This document shows positions 18,946 to 26,219 of a stretch of 64,000 nt of DNA, piece by piece; positions within the stretch are counted from its first letter, which is position 1, and each line of letters begins with the position of its first letter. The notes beneath the pieces were generated by a model. That model was not told the DNA's origin. It searched no databases and saw nothing but the letters and a program-made list of their open reading frames with translations. Both the position numbers and the translations under genes were made by a program. This stretch comes from an uncultured Paracoccaceae bacterium. Lineage in GTDB: Bacteria > Bacteroidota > Bacteroidia > Flavobacteriales > Flavobacteriaceae. The stretch covers positions 310,001 through 374,000 of the forward strand of contig CALSPC010000003.1 of NCBI GenBank assembly GCA_943788135.1, in the 5' to 3' direction.

Positions 18946-19087
18946 ACGCTTTTAAATCATCAACAGTGACGTGTTTTTTAGCCTCATCTATTGCTATCTG
19001 TAGTAAAGTGATTTTAGCTTCTGCTACCTTTTCAGCTTGCTTTAACCCTTCGTTGCTAATCGTTATTACTTTCTTTTTAAATCCCAT
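18914..19087 (-). CDS. Small hypothetical element protein (57 aa, below track cutoff)
   Basis: ATG at 19087, one base after the stop of the 64-aa gene, reads MGFKKKVITISNEGLKQAEK and ends GLYILYH at a TAA at 18914-18916. It is a basic, helix-rich peptide. The tight spacing upstream and a 32-base overlap with the 134-aa gene downstream support real translation. Function unknown; helical content and position suit a DNA-associated accessory protein. Confidence 0.6.
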   Translation of the reverse strand: MGFKKKVITISNEGLKQAEKVAEAKITLLQIAIDEAKKHVTVDDLKAFERGLYILYH

Positions 19088-19088
19088 A

Positions 19089-19283
19089 TTATCCTTTTAT
19101 TACTTTTACTGTTGATTTACCAGCTCTCTGGTTTATTAAATTTCTAATAATCTGGTTAAATGTGTCCGATGCTCTACTATCGGTTACTTTTCTGAGTGTT
19201 ATTAATTCATCTGTGGTTAGTTTAAGTTTTACCTCAATCATTTCAGGTGTATCGTTGCTAAGTTGTGTATAATATTTACTCAT
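19089..19283 (-). CDS. Ribbon-helix-helix-like small protein
   Basis: 64 residues: MIEVKLKLTTDELITLRKVTD gives a short beta strand followed by a helix, then SRASDTFNQIIRNLINQRAG a second helix, the order expected for ribbon-helix-helix DNA-binding proteins. It overlaps the preceding 43-aa gene by eight bases and its stop is one base from the next start. Could be a relaxosome accessory, a partition factor or an autoregulator of this operon. Confidence 0.6.
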   Translation of the reverse strand: MSKYYTQLSNDTPEMIEVKLKLTTDELITLRKVTDSRASDTFNQIIRNLINQRAGKSTVKVIKG

Positions 19284-19407
19284 TGGATAGGTTTTTTGTT
19301 AGTTCGTGTCGCAAGTAAGACGATAGTTTTAATCGGTTTTGTTTAGCTTTCTCTTGAAGTTTGGCTTTGTCCTTTGTGGACATTCTAATTGGCACTATTT
19401 CATTCAT
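19276..19407 (-). CDS. MobC-like ribbon-helix-helix small protein (43 aa, below track cutoff)
   Basis: ATG at 19407 encodes MNEIVPIRMSTKDKAKLQEK followed by AKQNRLKLSSYLRHEL. A beta strand with IPIRMS-like wording followed by a helix and a second helix around LSSYLR is characteristic of small MobC/Arc-type proteins. It is first gene of the minus-strand five-gene cluster and overlaps the next by eight bases. No relaxase accompanies it, unless the Rep protein at 23.1-24.3 kb does that job. Confidence 0.6.
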   Translation of the reverse strand: MNEIVPIRMSTKDKAKLQEKAKQNRLKLSSYLRHELTKNLSNE

Positions 19408-19488
19408 AGGATTTATTTTAGGTTCGTATATTAATATATAAACGATGTAATATTATTTTGTATTTTTGAATTATACTTTATTTAAAAA

Positions 19489-20010
19489 ATGACAACTATG
19501 GAAGTAATTTTAGGCTTGTTAAACTTTGTATTATTTATTACATTTATCGTAGGACTTGTAAAACCATCTTTAATTTTGAGATGGTCAAGTAAACCAACTC
19601 GTTTAAAAGTTTTTGGATATTGGATTTTAAGCATTATAGTGATAAGCATCTTATCGTTTATGGTTATTGATACAGAGCCAAGCATTGAAGATGAAATTAA
19701 AAAAGAGGTCGCAAAACCAAGCATTGAAGATGAAGTAATTAATTCACTTTCTGAAAACGAAAAAATTGAACTGTTTAATCTAATTTTAAAGGCACAAGAC
19801 CGAGCAGCAAATGAAGCTAAAATAGCTGTTCCTGACGATTATAAATGGGAAGAGAGAGTTGATGTTGAAAGAGAACTTCAAAGTAAATATGAACTTGAGG
19901 TTTATAAAAAGCAATCTTGGTGGATAGAAATTTATGAGGATGTAAAAATCGCAAACAAAATAAGAAATAATATAAGTAAAATTGGAGTTACTTCTGGTTG
20001 GCTCGACTAA
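19489..20010 (+). CDS. Hypothetical membrane protein with cytoplasmic tail
   Basis: 173 residues. Two N-terminal transmembrane helices (about 5-24 and 42-61), then a soluble charged tail that begins with a duplicated PSIEDE motif (PSIEDEIKKEVAK then PSIEDEVINS) and continues as helices rich in Glu and Lys with a WWIEIYEDV segment. No family recognised. First of three plus-strand genes (TM, TM, TPR) on the element, opposite to and divergent from the ribbon-helix-helix cluster. Confidence 0.6.
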   Translation: MTTMEVILGLLNFVLFITFIVGLVKPSLILRWSSKPTRLKVFGYWILSIIVISILSFMVIDTEPSIEDEIKKEVAKPSIEDEVINSLSENEKIELFNLILKAQDRAANEAKIAVPDDYKWEERVDVERELQSKYELEVYKKQSWWIEIYEDVKIANKIRNNISKIGVTSGWLD

Positions 20011-20068
20011 CCAAATAACCACTCAATTAAAAGCATTGATAAAATACTAACAGAAAAAGCAGAAAAGA

Positions 20069-20350
20069 ATGGGAATATTTAAATCAGAATTTGCTATTTG
20101 GTGGTTTTTATTCATTTGCATCATTGCTGCCAAATATATTTTTATTGGAAATCCTAATGATTCCATTTTTGAAACGCCAACATATAAAGATTATGGGGTT
20201 ATATTTAAAATTGCGGCAGTAATCATATGGTCAACTATTTTAGGATCATTATTGAATTGGATTTATAAACTAATATCAAAAAACTACAACCCAAAAGTTC
20301 ATTTATCCATAATTGGTGCTTTAGTTATTGTTCAAATATTTACACTTTAG
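20069..20350 (+). CDS. Hypothetical small membrane protein
   Basis: 93 residues with three predicted transmembrane helices (about 8-26, 47-66 and 79-93) and short charged loops. No signal peptide cleavage site and no recognised family. It follows the 173-aa membrane protein by 58 bases and precedes the TPR gene by 19 bases, so the three probably act together at the inner membrane. Confidence 0.6.
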   Translation: MGIFKSEFAIWWFLFICIIAAKYIFIGNPNDSIFETPTYKDYGVIFKIAAVIIWSTILGSLLNWIYKLISKNYNPKVHLSIIGALVIVQIFTL

Positions 20351-20369
20351 TAATAAAAATTAAAAAGGA

Positions 20370-20771
20370 ATGGGACTATTTGATTGGTTATTTGGAAATG
20401 TTGAAGTTAAAGAAGAAGATTTTTCAAAAGAATTGAAAGATGAAATAAAAAAGCAGGAGATTGAAGACAAGGCATATTCAAAACTCGTAAATAGAAATAT
20501 TAAGGGGACTAAACACGAAAAAGAAGGTAGAGTTGATTTAGCAATTAAATTATATGAAAAGAATATTAATGATAACTTTGATGGCAGTCACCCATATAAC
20601 AGGTTAGCAATCATATATAGAAAGCAAAAAGATTACCATAATGAAATTAGGGTATTGAATAAAGCAATTGAAGTGTTTTCTAATTTAATGTCCACAAGTC
20701 CAAGATTAGATATTGAAACTAAACTTGAGAAGTTCAAAAAAAGATTGGAGAAATCTAAAACTGCCAAATAA
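20370..20771 (+). CDS. TPR-like soluble protein
   Basis: 133 residues starting MGLFDWLFGNVEVKEEDF, a short amphipathic start often seen on membrane-associating proteins, then a helical region with TPR wording: GRVDLAIKLYEKNINDNF, HPYNRLAIIYRKQKDYHNEI and VLNKAIEVFSNL. Probably a scaffold for protein contacts. Third gene of the TM/TM/TPR trio. No enzymatic motif seen. Confidence 0.6.
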   Translation: MGLFDWLFGNVEVKEEDFSKELKDEIKKQEIEDKAYSKLVNRNIKGTKHEKEGRVDLAIKLYEKNINDNFDGSHPYNRLAIIYRKQKDYHNEIRVLNKAIEVFSNLMSTSPRLDIETKLEKFKKRLEKSKTAK

Positions 20772-20833
20772 CTGCCAAGAATATTACTATCTTTACTGTA
20801 AGTTCTATGTAATAAAAACGCTCAAAATTCAAC

Positions 20834-21553
20834 CTATTGATTACATATTTTTTCAATAAAATTTATTTGCTCTTTTACTAAAGATTCCCTAAACTCTAGA
20901 GCTAAATTAAAATCATCACAATAATCGCCTTTATTTAATGAATATTTTGAAACCCCCTTCATATATAATATTGAACTCAAAATCAAAGGGTTTTTAATTT
21001 GTTGTTTTTCGTATTCATTTTGGGCTTGGTTTAATAATTTTAACCCACTTAAATAATCTCTTTTTTGTATTTTAAGTCTTGCTAAATTATATATCGTATC
21101 TATATCATAGGGATTGAGTCCCAATGCAAAATTAAAATCGTTGATTGCTAAATCAAATTCTTCTTGAAATCCATATATCCCTCCCCTGCCGACATAAGCA
21201 ACTATCAAATATGATTTATCTTTTTCATTTTCAACAACTGAAGTATAGTCAATTATTGCATTATTATAATCTCCTAATTGTGTGTAAGCTGATGCTCTAT
21301 TAATAAATGCATCTGTAGATAAATAATTTTGTTTATTGTCTTCTTCAATTGTTACAGTAAAATGAAATATCGCATTTTTAAAATCTCCGCTATTATAAAA
21401 ATCTCTTCCTGTATTAAAAGCATTATTAGATTTAGTTGTTGATGTGAACTTATTTTTTTGTCCCTCATAGTCCCTAAATTCACTGTTTTGTGAATTGACT
21501 GAAAAACAAAAAAACATAATTATTTTGAAGAGGACTATTGTCTTAATTTTCAT
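20834..21553 (-). CDS. Secreted tetratricopeptide repeat protein
   Basis: 239 residues with a signal peptide ending near FSVNSQ and at least four TPR units, e.g. FYNSGDFKNAIFHFTVTIEE, YTQLGDYNNAIIDYTSVVE, FQEEFDLAINDFNFALGLNP and KRDYLSGLKLLNQAQNEY. Probably periplasmic or surface-exposed and used for protein contacts. It faces the TM/TM/TPR trio and is separated from it by 62 bases with no clear terminator. Confidence 0.7.
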   Translation of the reverse strand: MKIKTIVLFKIIMFFCFSVNSQNSEFRDYEGQKNKFTSTTKSNNAFNTGRDFYNSGDFKNAIFHFTVTIEEDNKQNYLSTDAFINRASAYTQLGDYNNAIIDYTSVVENEKDKSYLIVAYVGRGGIYGFQEEFDLAINDFNFALGLNPYDIDTIYNLARLKIQKRDYLSGLKLLNQAQNEYEKQQIKNPLILSSILYMKGVSKYSLNKGDYCDDFNLALEFRESLVKEQINFIEKICNQ

Positions 21554-21613
21554 TAGCTATTTATTTAAAACAAATATAGTAAAACAACTTACAAATCCCA
21601 ATCCAACGGTTCA

Positions 21614-21801
21614 TTAGTCGTATGCAATACGCTTTACTTTACTAATAGGAAGTGGCAAGTCCGTAGCTTCTACTTTATAGTCTCCGTTGTCTGTTTTAAG
21701 CGTGTATTTGAATTTATCTGTTTGGTCTATACTAATAATCGTTTTAACGCTATTTTCGGTTAATTTAAAGGCTACATAGCGGCATTGAATGGTGTCTATT
21801 T
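21614..21801 (-). pseudogene. Truncated copy of the 83-aa element gene
   Basis: Minus-strand codons read DTIQCRYVAFKLTENSVKTI, ISIDQTDKFKYTLKTDNGDY and KVEATDLPLPISKVKR before a TAA at 21614-21616, clearly paralogous to the C-terminal two thirds of the intact gene at 22778-23029. The similarity stops abruptly after TGTCTATTT at about 21801 and there is no start codon. The lipoprotein gene pair begins immediately beyond the break. The copies differ at many positions, so the duplication is not recent. Confidence 0.8.
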
Positions 21802-21840
21802 ATTTTTTTTGATATATTTGAAGTATAAACTAATTTAACT

Positions 21841-22257
21841 ATGAAAAATATACTTTACTTATTTTTAGCAGTAACAATCTTCGCTTGTAGCACAGATAGT
21901 GATGGAAACTCAAATACCTCATCAGTTGAAGGAAGATGGAATTTAACATTGTTAAGTAATAATGGTATAGAAGAAAATTTAAATTACTGTGATTTAGAAA
22001 CGTACATAGAATTAAACAATGACGGTTCTGGTATAGGCTATGTTTATTACACGGATACTCCTGATAATTCTGAAACTTGTGGTTTAGATTTCACATTTGA
22101 TATTACTTTTTCAGAAACTTCTAATAATGTATATTCAATGAATTGGGAGGATAATGACTTTAATGTCACTGGAACTGCTGATGTAAATAATAATATATTA
22201 ACATTCAATTATACTGATGAGGGAGAATATTTTGAAAGTAATTTTACAAAAAACTAA
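21841..22257 (+). CDS. Small lipoprotein, lipocalin-like
   Basis: 138 residues with a lipoprotein signal peptide (lipobox IFAC, Cys16) followed by an acidic Ser/Asp linker (STDSDGNSN) and a region starting VEGRWNLTLLSNNG, typical of lipocalin-like domains in Bacteroidota lipoproteins. Alternating strands continue to the C-terminus. A TATATTTG element at 21813-21820 may be a -7 box. It precedes a similar lipoprotein gene by four bases. Confidence 0.7.
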   Translation: MKNILYLFLAVTIFACSTDSDGNSNTSSVEGRWNLTLLSNNGIEENLNYCDLETYIELNNDGSGIGYVYYTDTPDNSETCGLDFTFDITFSETSNNVYSMNWEDNDFNVTGTADVNNNILTFNYTDEGEYFESNFTKN

Positions 22258-22261
22258 CTAA

Positions 22262-22678
22262 ATGAAAAAACTAATCTTACTCTCCGCCTTTCTCATCTTC
22301 GCTTGTAGTGATAGTTCGGATACGAATGATAACTCTAATCAGACCTTTTTAGAGAGATATGATGGTGTTGTATGGGAAAGCCAAGAAAATGGCACTCGTC
22401 GTGTTTATTTCAATTCACCACCATCAACAGCTATAGATGTAATTGATAATGGACAATATAGTGGCTGTGAACTATCTATTTTTGGGATAGAAGATGAAGC
22501 TGAATATTTATATGAACTATTAGAAAATAATTTTGATAATTTAAGAGTTAAAGTTACAGACTTAATTTTAAACGAATATGTGATATGGAATGTTACTGTA
22601 TCGTCCAATGATAATATATTAACTGTAGATGGTAATAATGTAGCAATCAGGACAGGTTTGCAATTAATTTGCCAATAG
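22262..22678 (+). CDS. Small lipoprotein
   Basis: 138 residues with lipobox IFAC (Cys15) and an acidic linker (SDSSDTNDNSN), then a beta-rich domain (VVWESQENGTRRVYFNSPP, NVTVSSNDNILTVDGNNV) and a C-terminal cysteine. The first 15 residues and the NDNILTVDG wording parallel the preceding lipoprotein (NNNILTFNY), suggesting an old tandem duplication. Acidic residues after Cys are the known surface-export signal for flavobacterial lipoproteins, so both may be displayed outside the cell. Confidence 0.7.
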   Translation: MKKLILLSAFLIFACSDSSDTNDNSNQTFLERYDGVVWESQENGTRRVYFNSPPSTAIDVIDNGQYSGCELSIFGIEDEAEYLYELLENNFDNLRVKVTDLILNEYVIWNVTVSSNDNILTVDGNNVAIRTGLQLICQ

Positions 22679-22777
22679 TATTAAATCATATGAATAAACT
22701 TCTTCATATAGTTAACTTCTTAAACTACTACGGACTATACTTTGACTTGAAAATTAACAGAACTAATTATATTAGAA

Positions 22778-23029
22778 TTAGATTGTTTTAAACTTCTCAA
22801 CTCTACTAATAGGAAGTGGTAATTCTGTAGCTTCTACTTTATAGCTTCCATTGTCCGTTTTAAGACTGTATTTAAGCGGTTCTATTCGTTCTATACTGAT
22901 AATGGTTTTAACGCTGTTTTCAGCTAATTTAAAGGCAACATATCTGCATTGAATGTTGTCTATTTCAGTAGCTTCTAAAAGGTGCTTAAAAAGGCTGTTT
23001 TGAGTGCTTATTGGTGTTGTGTTTTTCAT
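22778..23029 (-). CDS. Hypothetical element protein (83 aa)
   Basis: 83 residues with helical N-terminus (STQNSLFKHLLEATEIDN) and beta-rich remainder (CRYVAFKLAENSVKTIIS, KYSLKTDNGSYKVEATELP). No family known. It lies 75 bases downstream of rep on the same strand, so it is probably co-transcribed and may belong to replication or maintenance of the element. A 5'-truncated paralogue lies at 21614-21801, with two lipoprotein genes between the copies. Confidence 0.65.
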   Translation of the reverse strand: MKNTTPISTQNSLFKHLLEATEIDNIQCRYVAFKLAENSVKTIISIERIEPLKYSLKTDNGSYKVEATELPLPISRVEKFKTI

Positions 23030-23104
23030 TTATTTAACTGTTGGTTTTATTGTTATGCTGGTACACGATTTTGTGTATTATGTACATACATCATAGTAAG
23101 CACA

Positions 23105-24253
23105 TTAGTCATTATTAGGAATTATCTTTTTGGCTTCAATTTCAGTTATAAAATCATCCCATACTTGAGTGTTGTGTTTGTGAGTTTTTTTTACAACTTG
23201 ATTCATTTGAATTACGCTATAAAGACGTGTTCTTAAATTACTGCGACTGCTGGACTTTTTAATGTCTGGATAAAAAGTGTTAACGTAATAAGGGATAGTT
23301 TCCTCAACGTTGACATTCGTTATTTTAGCTTGTTTTAGCATTGCGTAATACTGCCATTTATCAAGTGAAGTCATTCCTTCTGTGTGTTTAATAATTCTGT
23401 AGCCAGTCATATAAGTGCTCATAGGTCTAATGAATACTTGCAGAAACTTTGGATTTAAATTAAGGGTTAGCAAATCTTTTAAAGTCTTGACCTTATAACC
23501 ATAAGTGTCGAAATGTCTACTGTCTTTAATTGTGGTTTCTACACGAAGCAGTCTGTCATCCTCAAAGAAGTTTTTATGTGGAACTTTGTCTCCGTTTAAA
23601 TCAATTAAATCTGAATTTAGATTGTCTTTTAAATAAGTTTCATAAAATGCAGTACTATTATATTTTAATTCAATAGCTTTTGCATAATATTTTAAAAATT
23701 GTTTGGACTTATAAGCATTGCCAACCTTATCTCTTTTACCCCACCATATACCGAGATTGTTATTTTCTCTTTTAGTTCCAACATTAAGTTTTTTACTTGG
23801 AATTGTTAGCTCATTACAAATTCTTACAACTTCTTTTATAGAAGCATCAGCAGAATCTAAATAATAATCTACACAGAAGTCAACATCAACTACAAGAGCA
23901 GCTAAGAACGATTCTTTTGATATCGTGATTAATCCTTCATTATTTATAAATTGGAAACATTGATGAATAGTCTTTCTGTCGATTCCATTAAAATACCTGC
24001 TCTTTAGAGTCTTTGACGAAAAGCCAATAAAAAGCCTTTGTTCTCCAAATTGATTTCTTACTGCGTAGCTGCAACTTATAACAGCATCTGAATTAAAATA
24101 AGTTGTTTTCACGTGCTCGTTCAACACCTCTCCATCATCATTCGTGGTTGTTAATGACCTCATAAATGAGTTGTGCTCTGGGTTTACGATAACTTCGCTT
24201 AATGGAAGGTGTATCCGCAAACTGTCAATTTTTGGTTTTCCTAAAGGAATCAT
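23105..24253 (-). CDS. Phage gpII/gpX-like replication initiation protein
   Basis: 382 residues. The start IDSLRIHLPLSEV, the central FLKYYAKAIEL segment and LLRVETTIKDSRHFDTYG followed by VKTLKDLLTL match the pattern I remember for filamentous-phage gene II/X type rolling-circle initiators (Phage_CRI/Phage_X families). Such proteins nick one strand through a tyrosine; the catalytic tyrosine cannot be assigned with certainty, YY in KYYAK being a candidate. The ATG directly follows the stop of the helix-turn-helix gene, so the two are coupled. The protein could allow extrachromosomal replication after excision. Confidence 0.7.
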   Translation of the reverse strand: MIPLGKPKIDSLRIHLPLSEVIVNPEHNSFMRSLTTTNDDGEVLNEHVKTTYFNSDAVISCSYAVRNQFGEQRLFIGFSSKTLKSRYFNGIDRKTIHQCFQFINNEGLITISKESFLAALVVDVDFCVDYYLDSADASIKEVVRICNELTIPSKKLNVGTKRENNNLGIWWGKRDKVGNAYKSKQFLKYYAKAIELKYNSTAFYETYLKDNLNSDLIDLNGDKVPHKNFFEDDRLLRVETTIKDSRHFDTYGYKVKTLKDLLTLNLNPKFLQVFIRPMSTYMTGYRIIKHTEGMTSLDKWQYYAMLKQAKITNVNVEETIPYYVNTFYPDIKKSSSRSNLRTRLYSVIQMNQVVKKTHKHNTQVWDDFITEIEAKKIIPNND

Positions 24254-24535
24254 TTATCCCTTGTTTAGAATCCCCATTAACTCACTTCGTTTGTAGAGTT
24301 TCTTTCTACCAATTCTAACAAAAGGAATTTCGTTTGCTTTTTCCTTTCGCCACAACGTAGCGTGACTTATACTAAATAGGTTTTGAACTTCTTTTGCAGT
24401 TAGAAAGTCATCGTCAGATTTTCCTTTGGCTAAAATTTCTTTTAGCTTTTTCTCGATAATTACTTCGACTTGATTTGCAAATGCTTGTGATAATTCGGAA
24501 GGAGTGACTCCTTGTACTTGAGTGATTGTGCTCAT
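24254..24535 (-). CDS. Helix-turn-helix (excisionase-like) protein
   Basis: 93 residues. The C-terminal half is a winged-helix HTH_17/Xis-type domain: LTAKEVQNLFSISHATLWRK then IPFVRIGRKKLYKRSELMGIL. The N-terminal half is a helix (ELSQAFANQVEVIIEKKLKEIL). Similar proteins serve as excisionases or as regulators of rep in Bacteroidota elements. It sits directly before rep (no gap) and 302 bases from the integrase, with a structured intergenic region upstream. Confidence 0.8.
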   Translation of the reverse strand: MSTITQVQGVTPSELSQAFANQVEVIIEKKLKEILAKGKSDDDFLTAKEVQNLFSISHATLWRKEKANEIPFVRIGRKKLYKRSELMGILNKG

Positions 24536-24836
24536 TTAATTAAAAAATTTAAGTTAATAATTAAAAGAGTACTCGCTAAGTTTTCTATATTTGTAATTGT
24601 ATTTGACCTCAGAAATTAAATACTTTTACAATTAAGAGTTGCTTTTGCGAGTGACTCTTTTTTCTTTTTATGTTATACAATATTACTGCATATCAATACT
24701 TTGTGCAATAGGCAAAAATCGTGATTAATTAACATCAAGTAGGTTTTATCTTACAGTCATATGATTCAATTATAGTGTTTAAAACTTTTTGTGAAAGTTT
24801 TCGCAATCAAGTAAACTTGAGTCCTCAAACTGTCTT
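24536..24836. other. Structured intergenic region between integrase and rep operon
   Basis: No ORF, but several inverted repeats. The main one pairs AAAAGAGT-A-CTCGC (24563-24576) with GCGAG-TG-ACTCTTTT (24647-24661), 13 pairs around an inner imperfect stem AATTGTATTT / AAATAC...AATT (24595-24633). Two smaller perfect stems, AAAACTTT/AAAGTTTT (24781-24801) and TCAAGT/ACTTGA (24807-24820), lie near the integrase stop. Candidates: rep control RNA, replication origin, or terminators. TATATTTG at 24586-24593 could start a short plus-strand transcript. Confidence 0.5.
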
Positions 24837-26060
24837 TTACATATATTTTTCCCATTCGCTAAAATCAGGTCTTGCTTCACGAACATAGTTCATTAACATT
24901 TCCTTGCTTTTGTGTCCACTTATTTTTCTAATTTCTGCTTCATCAACACCCATCTCCATATAGTAAGTGCAAAAGGTTCTTCTAAAAATGTGAGAAGCTA
25001 TATACTCGTATTTAGGTCTTGTTTTTTGAACGTGACGCATTACTTGTTTCCCATTTACACTAACTTTCTCTTTTAATTTCCAGTCTATTAAGTCTTCTAT
25101 TTTAGCTTTTTCTCCAAGTGTTTTTAGGTGGTTGTTTAGTTTTTGAATAGATATCTTATATGGGAGTTCTTCTGACTCATATAATTTCTTAACTCTTTTT
25201 AGTGCTGGTATTCTCATAGCTTGACCGACCTTACTTTGGTTAAAATCAATTACAAGACTTCCGCTCTTATCATATTTGAAGGAGTCTTTAGTAAGTTCAA
25301 GTAATTCACTTCCTCTTTGTGCAGTATTAACCCCAATAATTAGCCATTTACGAGCATTTATTAAGTGTTTTTCTGTTAGCTCTAAGTTTTCTATTCTTTC
25401 TATCTCATCTTTAGTTAATGTGATAATCTTCTTTGTTTTAAATTTAGATGCTTTTGTTTGCTTGTATTTTTTCCAATAAATGTAGTCGTTAGGAAATTGA
25501 ATTTTTGGAGTTGCTTCTCTACAAACTGTTTTAATGTCTGCTATTATTCCATTGGCTGTATTTATGCCATATTTTTGCTCTTTCATCAACCATAATTTAA
25601 ACTTATCTAATTCATCTAAAGTTAAATCTGTCATTTCTAAATGAGAGTCATAGTTGTTTACTATAGTAATTAATTGTTTAAGGTTTTTTATTCTGCGAAT
25701 TGAGTTATCTTGAAATTCGCATTGTTCGATTTTGTTGTTTACCCAATCAATTAATAATGGCTTAGTTTCCTCTTTGTTGTTGAAGAACTTATTACATTTT
25801 TTATGCATCCACTCTTTGTTTGGAATAAAGTTTTCGCCTTTAGATAGAAATTCTTTAGTAATATAATCAATACACTTATTTATTGCGTAGTTGGTGTCAG
25901 TGCCAATTGTATTTTTGTTATGGTCTTTTTTTGTAACTATAAATTTAGTTTTAAAGTGGAGTTGAATTTCTCCTTGAGTCACATCTTTTTTGTAGTGTCT
26001 TAACTGTATTGACAATTGAGCCTTGTCTTTATTGCTTCTATATACTGCTTTGAGTTTCAT
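24837..26060 (-). CDS. Tyrosine-type site-specific integrase
   Basis: 407 residues with the usual Bacteroidota layout: N-terminal arm-binding domain (about 1-90), core-binding SAM-like domain (100-200) and catalytic domain. Catalytic residues are visible: Arg249 (NTAQRGSELLEL), His357-x-x-Arg360 (SHIFRRTFCTYY), His383 (SGHKSKEMLMNYV) and nucleophile Tyr392. All are present, so the enzyme appears intact. The gene ends the element on its right side and reads inward; candidate arm sites (26088-26110) lie 28 bases before its start, so integrase binding could repress its own promoter. Confidence 0.95.
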   Translation of the reverse strand: MKLKAVYRSNKDKAQLSIQLRHYKKDVTQGEIQLHFKTKFIVTKKDHNKNTIGTDTNYAINKCIDYITKEFLSKGENFIPNKEWMHKKCNKFFNNKEETKPLLIDWVNNKIEQCEFQDNSIRRIKNLKQLITIVNNYDSHLEMTDLTLDELDKFKLWLMKEQKYGINTANGIIADIKTVCREATPKIQFPNDYIYWKKYKQTKASKFKTKKIITLTKDEIERIENLELTEKHLINARKWLIIGVNTAQRGSELLELTKDSFKYDKSGSLVIDFNQSKVGQAMRIPALKRVKKLYESEELPYKISIQKLNNHLKTLGEKAKIEDLIDWKLKEKVSVNGKQVMRHVQKTRPKYEYIASHIFRRTFCTYYMEMGVDEAEIRKISGHKSKEMLMNYVREARPDFSEWEKYM

Positions 26061-26087
26061 TCATTGCAAATATACTGTTTTGTATTA

Positions 26088-26110
26088 ATTTGTACGAATT
26101 TTGTACGAAT
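26088..26110 (+). repeat. Candidate integrase arm-type site, right end
   Basis: Perfect 23-base copy of 18094-18116 (two 11-base units of TTGTACGAATT type), located between the integrase start and attR. Same orientation as the left copy. Confidence 0.65.
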
Positions 26111-26219
26111 AATTAACATAATTTGACACAATATGAAATCTAATGAAATTTAATATTTTATTTTTAACCTGTTAATTACTGATTAATTCAGTGTTTAGTA
26201 GTTTCTTAGTGTTTAGGGA

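Noticed and set aside
22690-22712. ATATGAA / TTCATAT inverted repeat after the lipoprotein pair as a terminator
   Set aside because: Short AT-only stem with no T tract following; too weak to claim.
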